Positions 7,702-15,334 of a DNA stretch of 64,000 bases are shown one piece after another. The DNA is from Mycobacterium simiae (GTDB lineage: Bacteria; Actinomycetota; Actinomycetes; Mycobacteriales; Mycobacteriaceae): assembly GCF_010727605.1 (NCBI RefSeq), contig NZ_AP022568.1, forward strand, positions 496,001 through 560,000, written 5' to 3'. The first letter of the stretch is position 1; every line of letters starts with the position of its first letter. A program made the position numbers and the translations under genes. The notes beneath the pieces were generated by a model. The model was not told the DNA's origin, made no database searches, and was given only the letters and a program-made list of their open reading frames with translations.

Positions 7702-8743
7702 GTGACGTCCGACGCCGATGACAGGGTAACGCCCGACGCCACCCTCGCGCCGATGGCCGCTGAACATCCGCCCGAGACGACCGCCACAGCGGCGGGATGT
7801 CTCACGGCGGCGGAGACGCTGATACCGAGTTCGTGCCGCCCGCGACTGCCCCGACGCCTGAGCACGCCTAGTCGGAAGAGGCACCCGACACCGAGGTGTT
7901 GTCGCGGCCATGGCGTTCTGTGTGGGTGCTAGCGGCCGCCGGGCTGCTGAGTGCGGTCGTCGTTGCCTTTACCATCTTTGGTGTCGTGGCGATGGTGCGG
8001 GGAAACGAAGGCGGCCAGACGCATTCGGCCCCGCCGCCCGTGCACTCTCCATCGGCAGTACCGGCAGTACCGCCATCAATGCCGCACGCGGTGAGGCCCG
8101 ACGACGATGAGTTCGTAGCAATCGCGATATCACCGCGCCCCCCTCGGTACTTCCCAAGGCGGCATCGCATTCGGGACATGCTGGTGGGTGCCGGGGTATT
8201 CCACGGCTGCATTGGCGTCGCGGTCGGTGTCGGCAACAACGCACACGACTGGGCGTCCGGCTCAGGTGTGATAGCGACGCTGCGCGCGACTGCAGTTGGC
8301 CGGTTGGGAGGTTCAGCGAACTTCGTTTGCGCGCAGTGCTCCGATCCGCCTGGCATCCTTCGCGCGCCGGTCGCTGTCCCTTCGTCCGCACCGACGACAC
8401 CGTCTCGACCGACGATCGCGCACGCAGCGGCCGTCGGCCAAACGTGTGACCCCACAGGGAAGAGTTCGCCTATGCGACCGACGGATCAGTGCTCGCTTGC
8501 CCCTCGTTCGGTAGGTGGGTTCAAACAGCCGGATGGTCCGGGGTCCAGGAAATCGGCACGCCGCGTCCCGGAGCTCGTGGCGCCCGGGCCGTGAGCAACG
8601 ACGAGCACTGCCCGCAATGCACCCCGACGACGAGCATGCCGAGAATGACTGCCACACGCTCGATCTCCCGAACCCAGCTCGATGCGGACTGCAAGCGCAG
8701 CCGCCACATGAAGGATGGCAGTGCTACCGCCGGGCCCTCCTAG
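7702..8743 (+). pseudogene. Decayed membrane protein gene with DUF4189-like domain
   Basis: One protein is spread over three frames. Frame 1 starts at GTG 7702 behind AGGAGC (VTSDADDRVTPDATLAP). Near 7795 the sense moves to a second frame, which has an in-frame TAG at 7869-7871 and then the transmembrane segment VWVLAAAGLLSAVVVAFTIF, DDDEFVAIAISP, and GVFHGCIGVAVG...DWASGSG. Between those last two motifs the middle of the DUF4189-like domain appears to be missing. Near 8470 the sense moves to a third frame (GEEFAYATDGSVLAC, GRWVQTAGWSGVQEIG), open to 8743. Intact mycobacterial relatives have an N-terminal acidic region, one membrane helix and this extracytoplasmic domain. Two frameshifts, a stop and a deletion mean it is dead. 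Confidence 0.7.
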
Positions 8744-8869
8744 AATGGGGGCTCATGGCTATTAGCGCGACCTGACAAGGCAATGCGCGTAGCCGAAGTG
8801 GTCTCAACCTGTGCGCGCCGGAACCTTACTCATTCCGGTTCGCCGGATCGTAAGTGAAGGAGACGGACG

Positions 8870-9214
8870 ATGGATCGCCCGACAGCCGCGGGACAACCGG
8901 GCAACACCCGCAAGGTTTCCGCCATTGCTGCAGTGTTCGTCGCGCTACTTGCCGCTTCGACGATCGCGGTGGCCGAAGCCCCCTCGGCTCATGCCGACGA
9001 CCAGGCCTTCCTGGCCGACACCGCCGGCGTAATTATGAACCCCAACGCGAGACTCGCTGAGGCATACCGGGTTTGCACAGATATGCGAGCCGGCATGCCT
9101 TACCGGGCCGCACTGTTCGACGGATTTCGAAACTTGAACCTGATCGACGGGGTAAACGTGGCCATCGTCAACGCCGCTCAGCAAGACATCTGCCCGGACA
9201 CGCTGGGGCGGTAG
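8870..9214 (+). CDS. Secreted DUF732 protein
   Basis: Predicted 114 residues. A signal peptide (VSAIAAVFVALLAAS) ends with a cleavage site near AHADD. The mature domain is DUF732-like: FLADTAG, then a CTDMRAG segment, and a C-terminal Cys in IVNAAQQDICPDTL. The two Cys probably form one disulfide. DUF732 proteins are abundant, small, exported mycobacterial proteins of unknown function. The ATG at 8870 follows AAGGAG. Three further DUF732 genes lie at 13725, 16897 and 18009. Confidence 0.85.
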   Translation: MDRPTAAGQPGNTRKVSAIAAVFVALLAASTIAVAEAPSAHADDQAFLADTAGVIMNPNARLAEAYRVCTDMRAGMPYRAALFDGFRNLNLIDGVNVAIVNAAQQDICPDTLGR

Positions 9215-9370
9215 TCAATTAGCTCGAAAAGCGTTGCGGCATGGGGCAGTCGATACGTCACGCCGCAGGGTTCGGCAGGGCGACTGCTAGTCAGCGCATC
9301 GTGCTAATGCTGCTTCGAGATCGCGCCGACGCCAGAAAAACCCGATCGCGGGTTAGCTGCAATCGCCGCC

Positions 9371-9670
9371 TCAGTCCCCTAGCTCGCCCGGCCAGCCGAT
9401 CGCCTCTAGGCGGCGCTGCACGCGGTCAAGGTCGGCGGGCGAGGGCAACTCGTCGGTGAATCGGATGATAGCCGCGCCGATATCGGCCGTGTCGACCTTC
9501 AGCTCGCCGCTCGTCGCCAACTGGACGGCGACGTCGGTCACCTCGTCATCGGTGAGTCTGCGGCGCAACAGTGCGAGCAGCGGAACGTAGTCCGTCGCGG
9601 GCACGCCGTGGGGATAGCCAGCGCGGATGAACGCGACGATCCTGGCAACCAGATCGCCCAGACTCGCCAT
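9371..9670 (-). CDS. DUF3349 protein
   Basis: Predicted 99-residue cytoplasmic helical protein. It carries the DUF3349 hallmarks FIRAGYPHGVPATDYVPL, RRRLTDDEV, DIGAAI and the ending LDRVQRRLEAIGWP. M. tuberculosis has several DUF3349 proteins of unknown function. The start at 9670 (GGGGA upstream) was chosen by domain extent; a longer frame reaches 9757. It is divergent from the phoU gene at 9786 with 115 bp between. A damaged paralogue of the same pair lies at 11872-12672, which ties DUF3349 to PhoU. Confidence 0.85.
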   Translation of the reverse strand: MASLGDLVARIVAFIRAGYPHGVPATDYVPLLALLRRRLTDDEVTDVAVQLATSGELKVDTADIGAAIIRFTDELPSPADLDRVQRRLEAIGWPGELGD

Positions 9671-9785
9671 GACATCCCCTGCAGTTGTCGGCCCACGTAG
9701 CCACCAACCTAACAACTCAAACGGGCAACCATGTCCATGGTGTCGAATCATCGCCACCGGTGGTCAGGCGGACTACCGTTGACTG

Positions 9786-10430
9786 ATGCGGACCGCCTAC
9801 CACCACCAGCTCGATGGGCTGAAGCGCGGCATCGGCGACTTGTGTGGCCTCTCGGGCGCCGCGATGCAACGGGCCACCCAGGCCCTCCTCGAAGCCGACA
9901 TCGGCGTGGCCGAAGCCGTCATCAGTCAGCACGAACATTTTCTCGCCGCGGTCGCCCAGGCCGAGACCGACGCGTTCAACCTGCTGGCGCTGCAGGCCCC
10001 GGTCGCCACCGAGCTGCGCGCGGTGTTCGCAAACCTGCAGAACGTCGCCGACGCCGACCGCATGGGCGCCCTGGCGCTGCACGTCGCTCAGATTGCGCGT
10101 CGCCGACATCCCGCGCACGCAATCCCCGACGACGTCACGGGTTATTTCGCCGAGATGGGCCGCATCGCGGTCCGCATCGGCGGCGAAATCCGAGACATCG
10201 TGCTGTCGTCGGACCCGGACCGAGCCGCCACCCTTGCCGACAAAGACGACGAGATGGACGAGCTGCATCGACAGCTGTTCTCGGTACTGATGGATCGCGA
10301 GTGGCGGCACGGGGTGGCGACCGCCGTCGATGTGACGCTGCTGGGGCGGTACTACGAGCGGTTCGCCGACCATGCCGTAGAGATCGGTCGCCGCGTCATC
10401 TTCCAAGCCACCGGCACCCCCGCCGCCTGA
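9786..10430 (+). CDS. phoU: PhoU/PhoY-type phosphate regulatory protein (copy 1)
   Basis: Predicted 214 residues, close to the ~220 of mycobacterial PhoY proteins. Two PhoU three-helix bundles are visible. The first contains [14 protein letters not shown] and [15 protein letters not shown]. The second contains [10 protein letters not shown] and [15 protein letters not shown], whose acidic E..xD-type residues bind metal. In mycobacteria PhoY proteins dampen SenX3-RegX3 phosphate signalling through the Pst uptake system. No pst or sensor genes are nearby, so this is an extra accessory copy. It is clearly homologous along its length to the protein at 11998. Confidence 0.9.
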   Translation: MRTAYHHQLDGLKRGIGDLCGLSGAAMQRATQALLEADIGVAEAVISQHEHFLAAVAQAETDAFNLLALQAPVATELRAVFANLQNVADADRMGALALHVAQIARRRHPAHAIPDDVTGYFAEMGRIAVRIGGEIRDIVLSSDPDRAATLADKDDEMDELHRQLFSVLMDREWRHGVATAVDVTLLGRYYERFADHAVEIGRRVIFQATGTPAA

Positions 10431-10837
10431 CCGCCGCCACGTTAAGGCGGCCGTTTAAAACCTAGAGGTATGGAAGTGACGCGGATCACAGACCTCTGGA
10501 TTGTGACCCCACTCGATAAGCCTGGTAAATAAGCGGCGGAGGTATGACTTTGTCCGGAATTACGAACTTTGGGCTTTGAGATTCCATGGCAAGAATTCGC
10601 GTATACCGATCTCGAGGAAATAACAAACTCGAAGGTTTTAGCGATTAGATATTAACCATCCGGCTTACCTCAAGCGGTCAAGCACCACCCTTACGAGCAC
10701 GAGCATCGATGCGTCTTTCAAGCACGGGCCAGGCCAACGCCCCGCCTCCGCCGCACCACATGCCGTCCGGACCGACCAGCGGCCGACGACCAGTCATCAC
10801 CGATTCGAACGCCGAGAATGCGCTCTGAGCTGCGGCT
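10431..10837. other. AT-richer non-coding stretch
   Basis: No convincing gene. Bases ~10440-10680 are unusually AT-rich for this chromosome. The only coding hint is a 12-codon ORF starting at the ATG after GGAGGT (~10541), which is too short to support. A minus-strand open frame at 10678-10929 has no recognisable features. Confidence 0.4.
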
Positions 10838-11011
10838 TTACTCGAACGGGCTGGCCATCCGGCTCTCGCCGTCCTTGGGCGAGTCGCAGGAGGTGCACTG
10901 CATTCCGGCGCCATTGCCGAAGCACTCACTGATGCAATCGGCGCTGCCGACGCCGATTATTAGGAGGAAGGCTCCCACGGAAGCAATAAACAATGACGCT
11001 ATGGTCTGCAT
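10838..11011 (-). CDS. Cys-rich secreted mini-protein
   Basis: Predicted 57 residues. The ATG at 11011 has a strong GGGAGG ribosome-binding site seven to eight bases upstream, which is the main evidence that it is translated. Residues 1-25 form a hydrophobic export segment (IASLFIASVGAFLLIIGVG). The mature ~32 residues carry four Cys in the pattern C-x3-C-x8-C-x2-C (residues 26, 30, 39 and 42), then an acidic and polar tail (SPKDGES). I know no family for it. The pattern could be two disulfides or a small metal site. A lipobox is not apparent. Neighbours are the two phoU cassettes. Confidence 0.55.
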   Translation of the reverse strand: MQTIASLFIASVGAFLLIIGVGSADCISECFGNGAGMQCTSCDSPKDGESRMASPFE

Positions 11012-11321
11012 TGTTACCTCCCACCCTAAACACCACAAATTAATGCGCTGGTGTGAATCAACTCAGCGGAACTAGACCAAAACTTCTACAAATTTTCAGC
11101 CGCGTCAAGACGCAATTCTGAGCAAATCAAGATCAGGTGGTGGATATTCAAGATCATTTCGTCGCGCCGCCAGGATTATTTAAATCCGCACGTGAATACA
11201 TCCACGGGTCGACGCTTAGCGGCGCGGCGGGTGACCGCCTGCGAGCTGCCGATATGAGGGACTACCGGGCCGTCGTCGTCAGCGTTACGATCCCCGCATC
11301 GTCTAGAGAGTCGGGTTCGCG
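11012..11321. other. Non-coding stretch between divergent small genes
   Basis: No supported gene. The left part is AT-rich and should hold the promoter of the Cys-rich peptide. A 62-codon open frame at 11137-11325 lacks a good ribosome-binding site and any domain. Confidence 0.4.
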
Positions 11322-11579
11322 ATGAATCACATTCGACGTTTTCTCACGGCGCTGGCCACGACAACGGTCATCGGACTTTCGGCCTGGCCGGCCTACGCAG
11401 ACCCCGAAATTCCGCCCCCGCCGCCGGGTCCGGCGCCGGCCCCCGCGGGAATTCCGGGCCTGACCAAGGAACAGCAGTGCGCCTGGATCGCCTATCGAAC
11501 CTGGGTGCCGTGCAACTGGGTGATGCCCAATCCGCCGCCGCCGGGAACACCGGGCACACTCTACGACCCACCCCAGTAA
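11322..11579 (+). CDS. Small Pro-rich secreted protein
   Basis: Predicted 85 residues. A typical Sec signal peptide (NHIRRFLTALATTTVIGLSA) ends at AYA near residue 26. The mature part begins with a Pro-rich run (PEIPPPPPGPAPAP), then QQCAWIAYRTWVPCNWV with two Cys that may pair, and a Pro-Gly tail. This looks like one of the many small exported mycobacterial proteins without known function. No strong ribosome-binding site precedes the ATG. It stands alone between the two phoU cassettes. Confidence 0.7.
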   Translation: MNHIRRFLTALATTTVIGLSAWPAYADPEIPPPPPGPAPAPAGIPGLTKEQQCAWIAYRTWVPCNWVMPNPPPPGTPGTLYDPPQ

Positions 11580-11630
11580 CGCTGGGAGACAAGCGAACTC
11601 ACAACCCGGTTCGGCCCACACATTAGTGAA

Positions 11631-11660
11631 GCGGCCACCGGGGATCCTCCCGATGGCCGC
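11631..11660 (+). terminator. Hairpin after the Pro-rich gene, possible terminator
   Basis: GCGGCCA (11631-11637) pairs perfectly with TGGCCGC (11654-11660), and the loop contains a further CGGG/CCCG pairing. It lies about 50 bp after the stop at 11579. There is no U-tract, which is common for mycobacterial terminators. Confidence 0.35.
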
Positions 11661-11871
11661 CTCGTCGGCCATTGAATGATGCTAGCTTTCACCCTCGCTT
11701 TGCGTGTCGTTTTCGCAACTTCTGGCACAGACCCAGCAACGCCCCCTGCGCTGTCCGCATCGCCGCAGGTCAGACGGACCAACAAGCTATCCGAGGGGCA
11801 ACCAACTTGTGGGCAAGCATTCATGTTTAGGCCGGTCCGACGGTGGCATTCGCGGTGCTATGGGTATGAGA

Positions 11872-11994
11872 ATGAGCCTCGCCGACCTGGTGATGAAGAT
11901 GCTGGAGTTCGTCCGGGCCGGCTACCCGCCCGGAGATCGGGTACAGCGTCGCCTCGAGGCCATCGGTTGGCCGTCCCCCGAACCGAGCCGCTAG
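11872..11994 (+). pseudogene. DUF3349 gene with internal in-frame deletion
   Basis: The frame reads MSLADLVMKMLEFVRAGYPP and then directly DRVQRRLEAIGWP. Compared with the intact gene at 9371-9670, the first ~21 and last ~20 residues are kept, while about 55 central residues, including the conserved PATDYVPL and RRRLTDDE regions, are gone. The frame is preserved across the gap. The start could also be ATG 11860 or 11866. The stop is three bases before the phoU start at 11998, so translation may still be coupled. The product, if made, would be ~40 residues. Confidence 0.65.
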
Positions 11995-11997
11995 ACC

Positions 11998-12672
11998 ATG
12001 CGCACCGCGTTCCATCATCAGCTCGACGCCCTGAGCCACAGCATCGCCGACATCTGCGAGCGCAGTGGCACCGCAATGGCTCGGGCCACCGAAGCCCTGC
12101 TCAGCGCCGACATTGTGCTTGCCGAAACCGTCATCAGCGCCCACCGCGACTTCATCACGCGGTCCAACCAGGCAGAGACCGCCGCCTACAACCTGTTGCT
12201 GCTGCAAGCTCCGGTCGCCAGCGATCTCCGCGCGGTGCTGAGCAGCCTGAAAAACGCCGCGGACGTCTACCGGATGGCGGCCCTGGCCCTGCACGTCGCC
12301 GATACCGTCCGGCTCCGGCACCCCTCCTCCGCGATCCCCGACGACATCAAACCTCACTTCGCCGAAATGGGGCGCATCGCAGTCGATCTCAGCCGCAGCG
12401 CCACGGAAGTGGTGCTGTCGGTGAATGCGGACCACGCCGCCAAGCTCGCCTATGACGACGACGCAATGGACGAGCTACACCGACTGGCGTTCACCATCGT
12501 GATGGATCGGCAGTGGTCGCACACCGTCACCACAGCGGTCGACGTCACCTTGCTGAGCCGCTACTACGAGCGGTTCGCCGACCATGCCGTGACGGTGGGT
12601 CAGCGGGTCATCTTCCAGGCCACCGGTTCTCAGGTCGCCGTGCCTCGCGTGGGGCGCAACCAGAGCGCGTGA
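11998..12672 (+). CDS. phoU: PhoU/PhoY-type phosphate regulatory protein (copy 2)
   Basis: Predicted 224 residues with the same two-bundle PhoU layout as the protein at 9786: LLSADIVLAETVI, LLLQAPVASDLRAV, AMDELHRLAF and [15 protein letters not shown]. About half of the residues agree by eye with copy 1, and both begin MRTA(Y/F)HHQLD, so this is a diverged duplicate. Here the DUF3349 remnant lies on the same strand just upstream, whereas in copy 1 DUF3349 is divergent. Its ATG follows the remnant's stop by three bases. Presumed role is control of phosphate signalling; the duplication suggests a specialised one. Confidence 0.9.
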   Translation: MRTAFHHQLDALSHSIADICERSGTAMARATEALLSADIVLAETVISAHRDFITRSNQAETAAYNLLLLQAPVASDLRAVLSSLKNAADVYRMAALALHVADTVRLRHPSSAIPDDIKPHFAEMGRIAVDLSRSATEVVLSVNADHAAKLAYDDDAMDELHRLAFTIVMDRQWSHTVTTAVDVTLLSRYYERFADHAVTVGQRVIFQATGSQVAVPRVGRNQSA

Positions 12673-12680
12673 CGAATCCT

Positions 12681-13034
12681 TCAGCGCGCCAACGGCGTAT
12701 AGAAAACGACACCGTTGCCCTTGTTGTCGTACACCACCGCGCGACGTTCGTGGGCGTCGTCGTACGGCCCCTTCACGATCGCGCCGCCGCTGGCCTCCAC
12801 CGCCTTCGCGGCGGCATCGACATCGGCGGTCTTGATGCCGACGACGACCCGGCCCGGAATGGGGTGATCCACGTCCGTCGCCAGCGCGAGGGTGACCGGA
12901 CCGCCGTCCAGCGCCGCGAAGTGGGTGCCGTCGCGGAATTTCAGTGGCATGCCCAATGTCTCGCTGTAGAACGTGATCGACTCGTCCAGATTGTCGGTCG
13001 ACAAGATGATCATTTTGACTTCATGCTCGCTCAC
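12681..13034 (-). CDS. Glyoxalase/VOC-fold protein
   Basis: Predicted 117 residues with the beta-alpha-beta-beta-beta VOC fold repeated twice: MIILSTDNLDESITFYSETL at the start and VGIKTADVDAAAKAV in the second half, ending VVYDNKGNGVVFYTPL. VOC proteins include glyoxalase I, dioxygenases and drug-binding resistance proteins. The metal ligands are incomplete, so the reaction cannot be named. The GTG start at 13034 follows AGAGGAG and lies inside the end of the gtrA-like gene, a 14-base overlap that suggests translational coupling. Confidence 0.8.
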   Translation of the reverse strand: MSEHEVKMIILSTDNLDESITFYSETLGMPLKFRDGTHFAALDGGPVTLALATDVDHPIPGRVVVGIKTADVDAAAKAVEASGGAIVKGPYDDAHERRAVVYDNKGNGVVFYTPLAR

Positions 13035-13581
13035 TAGGCGCCCGCTCCTCTGCTCTGAGTGCCTCCACGTTAGGCACATTAGGCACAGTGGGCACCGGGT
13101 GAACCTGGCGTCGGCGAAATACCACCCACCGCATCGCGGTGTACATGTACACCGCTTCGCACAACCCCGCCGCCAGTCGCGCCACCTGATACTGGACACC
13201 CAGGGCCGCCAAGACACTGGTCGTCCCGAGGATGAAAGCCAGGTAATTCACCACGACCACGACGGCGTACACCGCGACCTGCGGGCCGACGGCCGCATGG
13301 GAACGAAAGTTGAACGTGCGGTTGAGCACGTAGCTGAGCGCGAACGCGCACACGTAAGCGACCGTGACGGCGACCGGCACCGGCACGCCGAAGCCGCTGC
13401 GCAACATCGTGAGCAAGCCCAGGTCTAGGCCGAAGGTGATGCCGTTGATCACGCAGAAGCCCAGGAACGTCGGAGCGACCAGGGATGCGAGACCGAACGG
13501 CAGCCGGGCGACGACCGCCGCGCAGCACTTGTGGAATGCGTCCACCGTCCGCGACGGTCTGCCCCCCGATTCGGCCAGCAT
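13021..13581 (-). CDS. GtrA-like membrane protein
   Basis: Predicted 186 residues with four hydrophobic helices, at about 30-55, 62-85, 100-122 and 128-150. It has the GtrA-family features FCVINGITFGLDLGLL, FALSYVLNRTFNFRS near the second helix and MRWVVFRRR at the end. GtrA proteins are thought to move polyprenyl-linked sugars across the membrane or support cell-surface glycosylation. The start at 13581 was chosen over GTG 13614; neither has a strong ribosome-binding site. The C-terminus overlaps the VOC gene start. No glycosyltransferase lies beside it. Confidence 0.8.
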   Translation of the reverse strand: MLAESGGRPSRTVDAFHKCCAAVVARLPFGLASLVAPTFLGFCVINGITFGLDLGLLTMLRSGFGVPVPVAVTVAYVCAFALSYVLNRTFNFRSHAAVGPQVAVYAVVVVVNYLAFILGTTSVLAALGVQYQVARLAAGLCEAVYMYTAMRWVVFRRRQVHPVPTVPNVPNVEALRAEERAPSERA

Positions 13582-13724
13582 GCGGCTACCGTGCCATGAC
13601 CAGGTAGCCGCCACGTGATCAGTCGGCCAACTGCGCCCACACCGAGTGCGTCACAACGCGCTCAGCAAACCTTGGCGCACATAACATCACGGTCACCAAA
13701 AAAGCGGCAACCGCCATGGGCCGG

Positions 13725-14057
13725 TTACGACTTGGCTGCCTGCTGGGCGTCGATGTCCATGTCCGGGCAGAACGCCTCGACCGCGGCGAAGGCGATCACC
13801 TTCGTCTGCTGGCTGCTGTAGCCCATGTTCTGAATCCGCATCAGGGCTTGGTCGGGCGGGAGCATGTTGTTGCGCAGCTGATTGCACAGGTTGGTGCCCA
13901 CGTGGACGATCGTTTCCTGGCTGCTGTACTTGATGTGATTTTGGTCCAGATACGCTATGTAGTCGGGTGTATTGGCCGGGTCTGCATTGGCGACGGCCGG
14001 TACCGAACACAGCAGTGCGGGAAGGGCGATAAGTGGCGCTGCTAGTGCTGCTTTCAT
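13725..14057 (-). CDS. Secreted DUF732 protein
   Basis: Predicted 110 residues. The signal peptide (KAALAAPLIALPALLCSVPA) is cleaved near VANADP. The mature domain has YIAYLDQNHIKYSS, LCNQLRNNMLPPDQAL and a C-terminal AFCPDMD, so two Cys are placed as in other DUF732 proteins. The start at 14057 was chosen because the export signal begins there; the open frame runs further upstream. It is a single gene between the GtrA and GAP genes. Confidence 0.85.
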   Translation of the reverse strand: MKAALAAPLIALPALLCSVPAVANADPANTPDYIAYLDQNHIKYSSQETIVHVGTNLCNQLRNNMLPPDQALMRIQNMGYSSQQTKVIAFAAVEAFCPDMDIDAQQAAKS

Positions 14058-14197
14058 GGACCATGAGCATAGGATCGCTAACGAACTTCTGAGTGAACGG
14101 CGGGCAAACGGTTCGTCCCGACGGACGGATGTAGCAACAGTAGTGGGCCAAGCCGCGATGGTGAGCATGGCTGGGGTGCCCACCGGTCAAGCTAGCG

Positions 14198-14881
14198 TCA
14201 CCACAGCACGCTGCGGAAGAGTAAGGCATCGGCCACCAGTCCAACCCCGACAACCAGGAACATGATGCGCACCGATATCGGCGCGTAACGATTCAGGCCG
14301 CGCACGATCGCGCGCTGGATCCGCACCGCCCGCTTGTTCTTTCGAGTCGCCAGAAAAAGAATCAGCGCCGACGGCGTGAGCGCCAGCGTCCAGTAGGCGT
14401 AAATCAGCAGGGGCCACGCCGTCGGTCGTGGGTGCACCGCGGCCAGGGTGGCCAGCCCGGTGATGTACGGGATCGAGGTCGGCGCCTGGCCGGTGCCCAC
14501 CGCGACGCCGAGGACGCCCAGCAGCCACGGCCGTTGGCGCATCGCCGCCAGCGCCCAGCCCGGGGCCGAGGTTTGCGCGGTCAGCGGAAAATAGGCCAGA
14601 CACATCAGCGCCACACCCAGCAGCAGCTGACACCAAAACCGAAGCGCAGGAGTGATTTTGAAGTCGACCCAGTGCGTCAGGACGCTCAGCCCGAGGACGG
14701 TGCAGACGCCGAACGTGGTGGTGACCAGGAACAAGCCGGCGATGAAACTGGCGCCGCCGGGAACCGGCGAACGGCGGTCGAGTCGGCTGGCGTAGACGAC
14801 AGCTGAGACCACACCCACGTTGAGGACATTCAGCGAGTCGAGGAAGGCCAGACCGGCGAGCGCCAGCAAAAGAGCTTCCAT
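14198..14881 (-). CDS. GAP/Sap family membrane protein
   Basis: Predicted 227 residues with six hydrophobic segments. The first is EALLLALAGLAFLDSLNVLN and the last is ISVRIMFLVVGVGLVADALL. The pattern and the central TGQAPTSIPYI loop match the actinobacterial GAP family (related to Sap and the glycopeptidolipid-addressing protein), which takes part in moving surface lipids. It is divergent from cmtR with 105 bp between, so it may share that operator. A role in metal or lipid export is inference. Confidence 0.75.
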   Translation of the reverse strand: MEALLLALAGLAFLDSLNVLNVGVVSAVVYASRLDRRSPVPGGASFIAGLFLVTTTFGVCTVLGLSVLTHWVDFKITPALRFWCQLLLGVALMCLAYFPLTAQTSAPGWALAAMRQRPWLLGVLGVAVGTGQAPTSIPYITGLATLAAVHPRPTAWPLLIYAYWTLALTPSALILFLATRKNKRAVRIQRAIVRGLNRYAPISVRIMFLVVGVGLVADALLFRSVLW

Positions 14882-14986
14882 GATCGCACCCGAAGTTACT
14901 GCATCAACCCCATGACCGCCCGCGGGCGCCGCGCCAAGAGCAAGACCGTCTTCCGTCAATTCAGTAGCGGCTGTAATGTTCTGCGC

Positions 14987-15334
14987 ATGCTGACCTGTGA
15001 GACGCGGGAAGCGGCGCTGGCCCGGCTCGGACGCGCCCTGGCCGATCCCACCCGGTGCCGGATTTTGGTGGCACTGCTCGACGGCGTGCAGTACCCGGGC
15101 GAACTGGCGACCCGGCTGAAGCTGACCCGGTCGAACGTCTCCAATCATTTGTCGTGCCTGCGCGGCTGCGGCTTGGTGGTGGCCACCTATCAGGGGCGGC
15201 AGGTTCGCTACGCGTTGGCCGACGTACACCTCGCCCGCGCGCTCCGTGAACTGGTACAGGTTGTACTCGCCGTCGACACCGACGAACAGTGCCTCGACGA
15301 GCCGTCACCGACCAGGGCGGTCACCCAGCGATGA
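14987..15334 (+). CDS. cmtR: CmtR, Cd/Pb-responsive ArsR-type repressor
   Basis: Predicted 115 residues. It has a winged helix with recognition helix LTRSNVSNHLSCLRGCGL and the ARLGRALADPTRCRILVALL start of the ArsR fold. The sensor residues known from M. tuberculosis CmtR are present: Cys57 and Cys61 in SCLRGC, Cys102 near the C-terminus, and Cys4. Without metal it should repress its own operon and release it when Cd or Pb binds. A candidate -10 box TGTAAT at 14972-14977 lies just before the ATG at 14987. The start was chosen to give the usual length. The exporter gene overlaps its stop by ATGA. Confidence 0.92.
   Translation: MLTCETREAALARLGRALADPTRCRILVALLDGVQYPGELATRLKLTRSNVSNHLSCLRGCGLVVATYQGRQVRYALADVHLARALRELVQVVLAVDTDEQCLDEPSPTRAVTQR

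Noticed and set aside
10541..10579. 12-codon ORF with GGAGG-like site
   Set aside because: Too short to separate from chance without expression or conservation data.
10678..10929. 83-residue minus-strand frame overlapping the Cys-rich peptide
   Set aside because: Low-complexity Ala/Arg/Gly composition, no ribosome-binding site and no family; probably a GC-driven open frame.
11137..11325. 62-residue plus-strand frame
   Set aside because: No ribosome-binding site, no domain, and it runs into the start of the next supported gene.
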